Both the position numbers and the translations under genes were made by a program. A DNA stretch of 5,957 nucleotides from Pseudomonadota bacterium (GTDB taxonomy: Bacteria; Pseudomonadota; Gammaproteobacteria; SZUA-229): assembly GCA_030836935.1 (NCBI GenBank), contig JAUPMA010000292.1, positions 1-5,957 of the forward strand, written 5' to 3'. Shown here piece after piece: positions 5,146 through 5,957 of the stretch. The stretch's first letter is position 1. Each line of letters opens with the position of its first letter. A model generated the notes under the pieces. It saw nothing but the letters and a program-made list of their open reading frames with translations. It ran no database searches and was not told the origin of the DNA.

Positions 5146-5957
5146 GAGTTGCCACCCTGTGAATTTTTTGATTGTTGCTGGTATTGATATTTGAACTTGC
5201 GGCGCAATAATCCGCCCGGATCATCCGGAATTTTGCGCAGCCATTGTTCTGTGGCTTGTTGATTCAGGTCTTTTGCAGTAACAGATTCATTCGTCGCGCG
5301 CTTGTCTCTCTCTCCCCTTGCGGGAGACGACTGCATGGATGCAGGAGGTAGAGCAACGTCGGGAGCGGTTGCCGAGGGCTGGGGTGAGGGGTGATTTGCG
5401 GAATTATCAGATTGTTCACTTTGCTCAGTGTCAGATTCGGTAGTTTTCGATTGCGCCTGTTTTGATTTTTCGTTCTGTCCGGATTGGCCATCATCTGTTT
5501 TGTCATTATCAGATTTATTCCGGCCAGACTGTTGCTTTTCATTGTCACCCTTCTGTTGATCACCCGACTGGTTTTTGTCCGAAGAATCACCCTGCTTGCC
5601 GGATTGGTCCTGATCCTTTTGTTTTTGCAGTAATTGTTTGTTGTACAGTGCATCCTCATTCCGCGGATTAATTTTCAAGGCTTCGTCATAAGCCTTGATG
5701 GCATCATCAATGTTTCCGAGTTTTGCCAGTGCATTGCCGCGATTGTAATGAGCATCCGATGTGTTAATGCCTTGCAAGGTTTGTGCGGCCTGATCAAAAT
5801 TGCCGGCGCGATAACTGGCGGCGGCACGCCATTCCGGATTTTTGAATAGTTCAGCAGCAGCCTGCGGATCGCTTAGTGAAAACTTTTCAGCCGCGCGTTG
5901 ATTATCATTTTTCCATAACTCATCCCAGCTCATGGCCTGCGCAGGTTGCGGCATCGG
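5139..5957 (-). CDS. Bat-operon TPR protein (BatC-like, or C-terminal half of a fused VWA-TPR BatB), cut by window edge
   Basis: The frame is open to the right edge: a CCG codon precedes the first visible ATG (5954), no start signal can be seen, and the first residues (MPQPAQAMSWDELW) resemble the region just after a membrane segment. I therefore treat it as truncated at its N-terminus. Numbering from that ATG (271 aa), two TPR units span about 34-66 and 67-100 (AHYNRGNALAKLGNIDDAIK, ALKINPRN). A low-complexity linker rich in Gln, Ser, Asp, Lys and Asn follows (about 110-187), then a Pro/Ala/Ser-rich insert (188-217), and a conserved tail with WLRKIPDDPGGLLRRKF (238-254). This tail is typical of the TPR part of Bat VWA proteins in proteobacteria, where VWA and TPR are often fused. 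batD follows with a 7-nt overlap. The role is probably to scaffold the Bat complex at the membrane; the mechanism is unknown. Confidence 0.85.
   Translation of the reverse strand, partial: PMPQPAQAMSWDELWKNDNQRAAEKFSLSDPQAAAELFKNPEWRAAASYRAGNFDQAAQTLQGINTSDAHYNRGNALAKLGNIDDAIKAYDEALKINPRNEDALYNKQLLQKQKDQDQSGKQGDSSDKNQSGDQQKGDNEKQQSGRNKSDNDKTDDGQSGQNEKSKQAQSKTTESDTEQSEQSDNSANHPSPQPSATAPDVALPPASMQSSPARGERDKRATNESVTAKDLNQQATEQWLRKIPDDPGGLLRRKFKYQYQQQSKNSQGGNSW
5304..5393. repeat. dispersed-repeat-like palindromic element lying in frame within the TPR gene
   Basis: This 90-nt stretch looks unlike the surrounding Gln/Ser/Lys codons. It contains TCTCCC/GGGAGA (5311-5316 with 5322-5327), the dyad CTGCATGGATGCAG (5331-5344), GCAAC/GTTGC (5353-5357 with 5368-5372) and a terminal GGGCTGGGGTGAGGGG (5377-5392) that roughly mirrors the CTCTCTCTCCCC at the other end. 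Such CTCTCCCC...GGGGTGAGGGG units are familiar as dispersed intergenic repeats in many proteobacteria. It is exactly 30 codons long as bounded here and preserves the frame, encoding residues 188-217 of the TPR protein. Copy number elsewhere in the genome cannot be seen from this window. Confidence 0.5.

Noticed and set aside
5264..5659. 131-residue minus-strand frame overlapping the TPR linker
   Set aside because: It is a shadow of the low-complexity linker read in another frame; the true frame continues into the conserved DDPGGLLRRKF tail.

Overview
The window (about 50% G+C by eye) looks like a proteobacterial chromosome, most likely a gammaproteobacterium able to handle reduced sulfur. This rests on a complete dsrEFH (tusDCB-like) set with its catalytic cysteines, an adjacent tusA and YeeE/YedE-type sulfur transporter pair, and a batD gene of proteobacterial type. 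Nothing in the window fixes the genus.

Layout. Positions 1-394 form a divergent upstream region. A strong sigma70-like promoter on the minus strand (165-193) fires leftward into a 27-codon ORF. That ORF overlaps by ATGA with a possible gene start at position 9, whose body lies outside the window. Positions 395-1471 (plus) hold dsrE, dsrF and dsrH in a tight operon. A hairpin at 1492-1518, with an A-tract on one side and a T-tract on the other, can terminate transcription from both directions. Positions 1536-3007 (minus) hold a yeeE/tsuA-like transporter gene followed by tusA. Positions 3008-3405 carry no clear gene, apart from a weak 54-codon candidate that overlaps the transporter start. Positions 3406-5957 (minus) hold the end of a Bat (aerotolerance) operon: a TPR protein cut by the right edge of the window, and batD overlapping it by 7 nt.

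How the genes work together (inference from the families): the transporter would bring a reduced sulfur species such as thiosulfate into the cell or across the membrane. TusA would carry sulfur as a persulfide on the Cys of its CPMP motif. The DsrEFH hexamer would accept it on DsrE Cys77 and pass it on, normally to DsrC/TusE, which is not in this window. The two transcription units face each other and share one terminator. The Bat genes are a separate unit, thought to act in the envelope.

The most unusual features are an in-frame stretch of 90 nt inside the Gln/Ser/Asp/Lys-rich linker of the TPR protein that has the look of a dispersed palindromic intergenic repeat, a shortened loop after the catalytic Cys of DsrE, and the leftward promoter with its small coupled ORF. 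I saw no tRNA, rRNA, CRISPR array, transposase or prophage gene, and no clear novel system. The findings are leads, not established discoveries.
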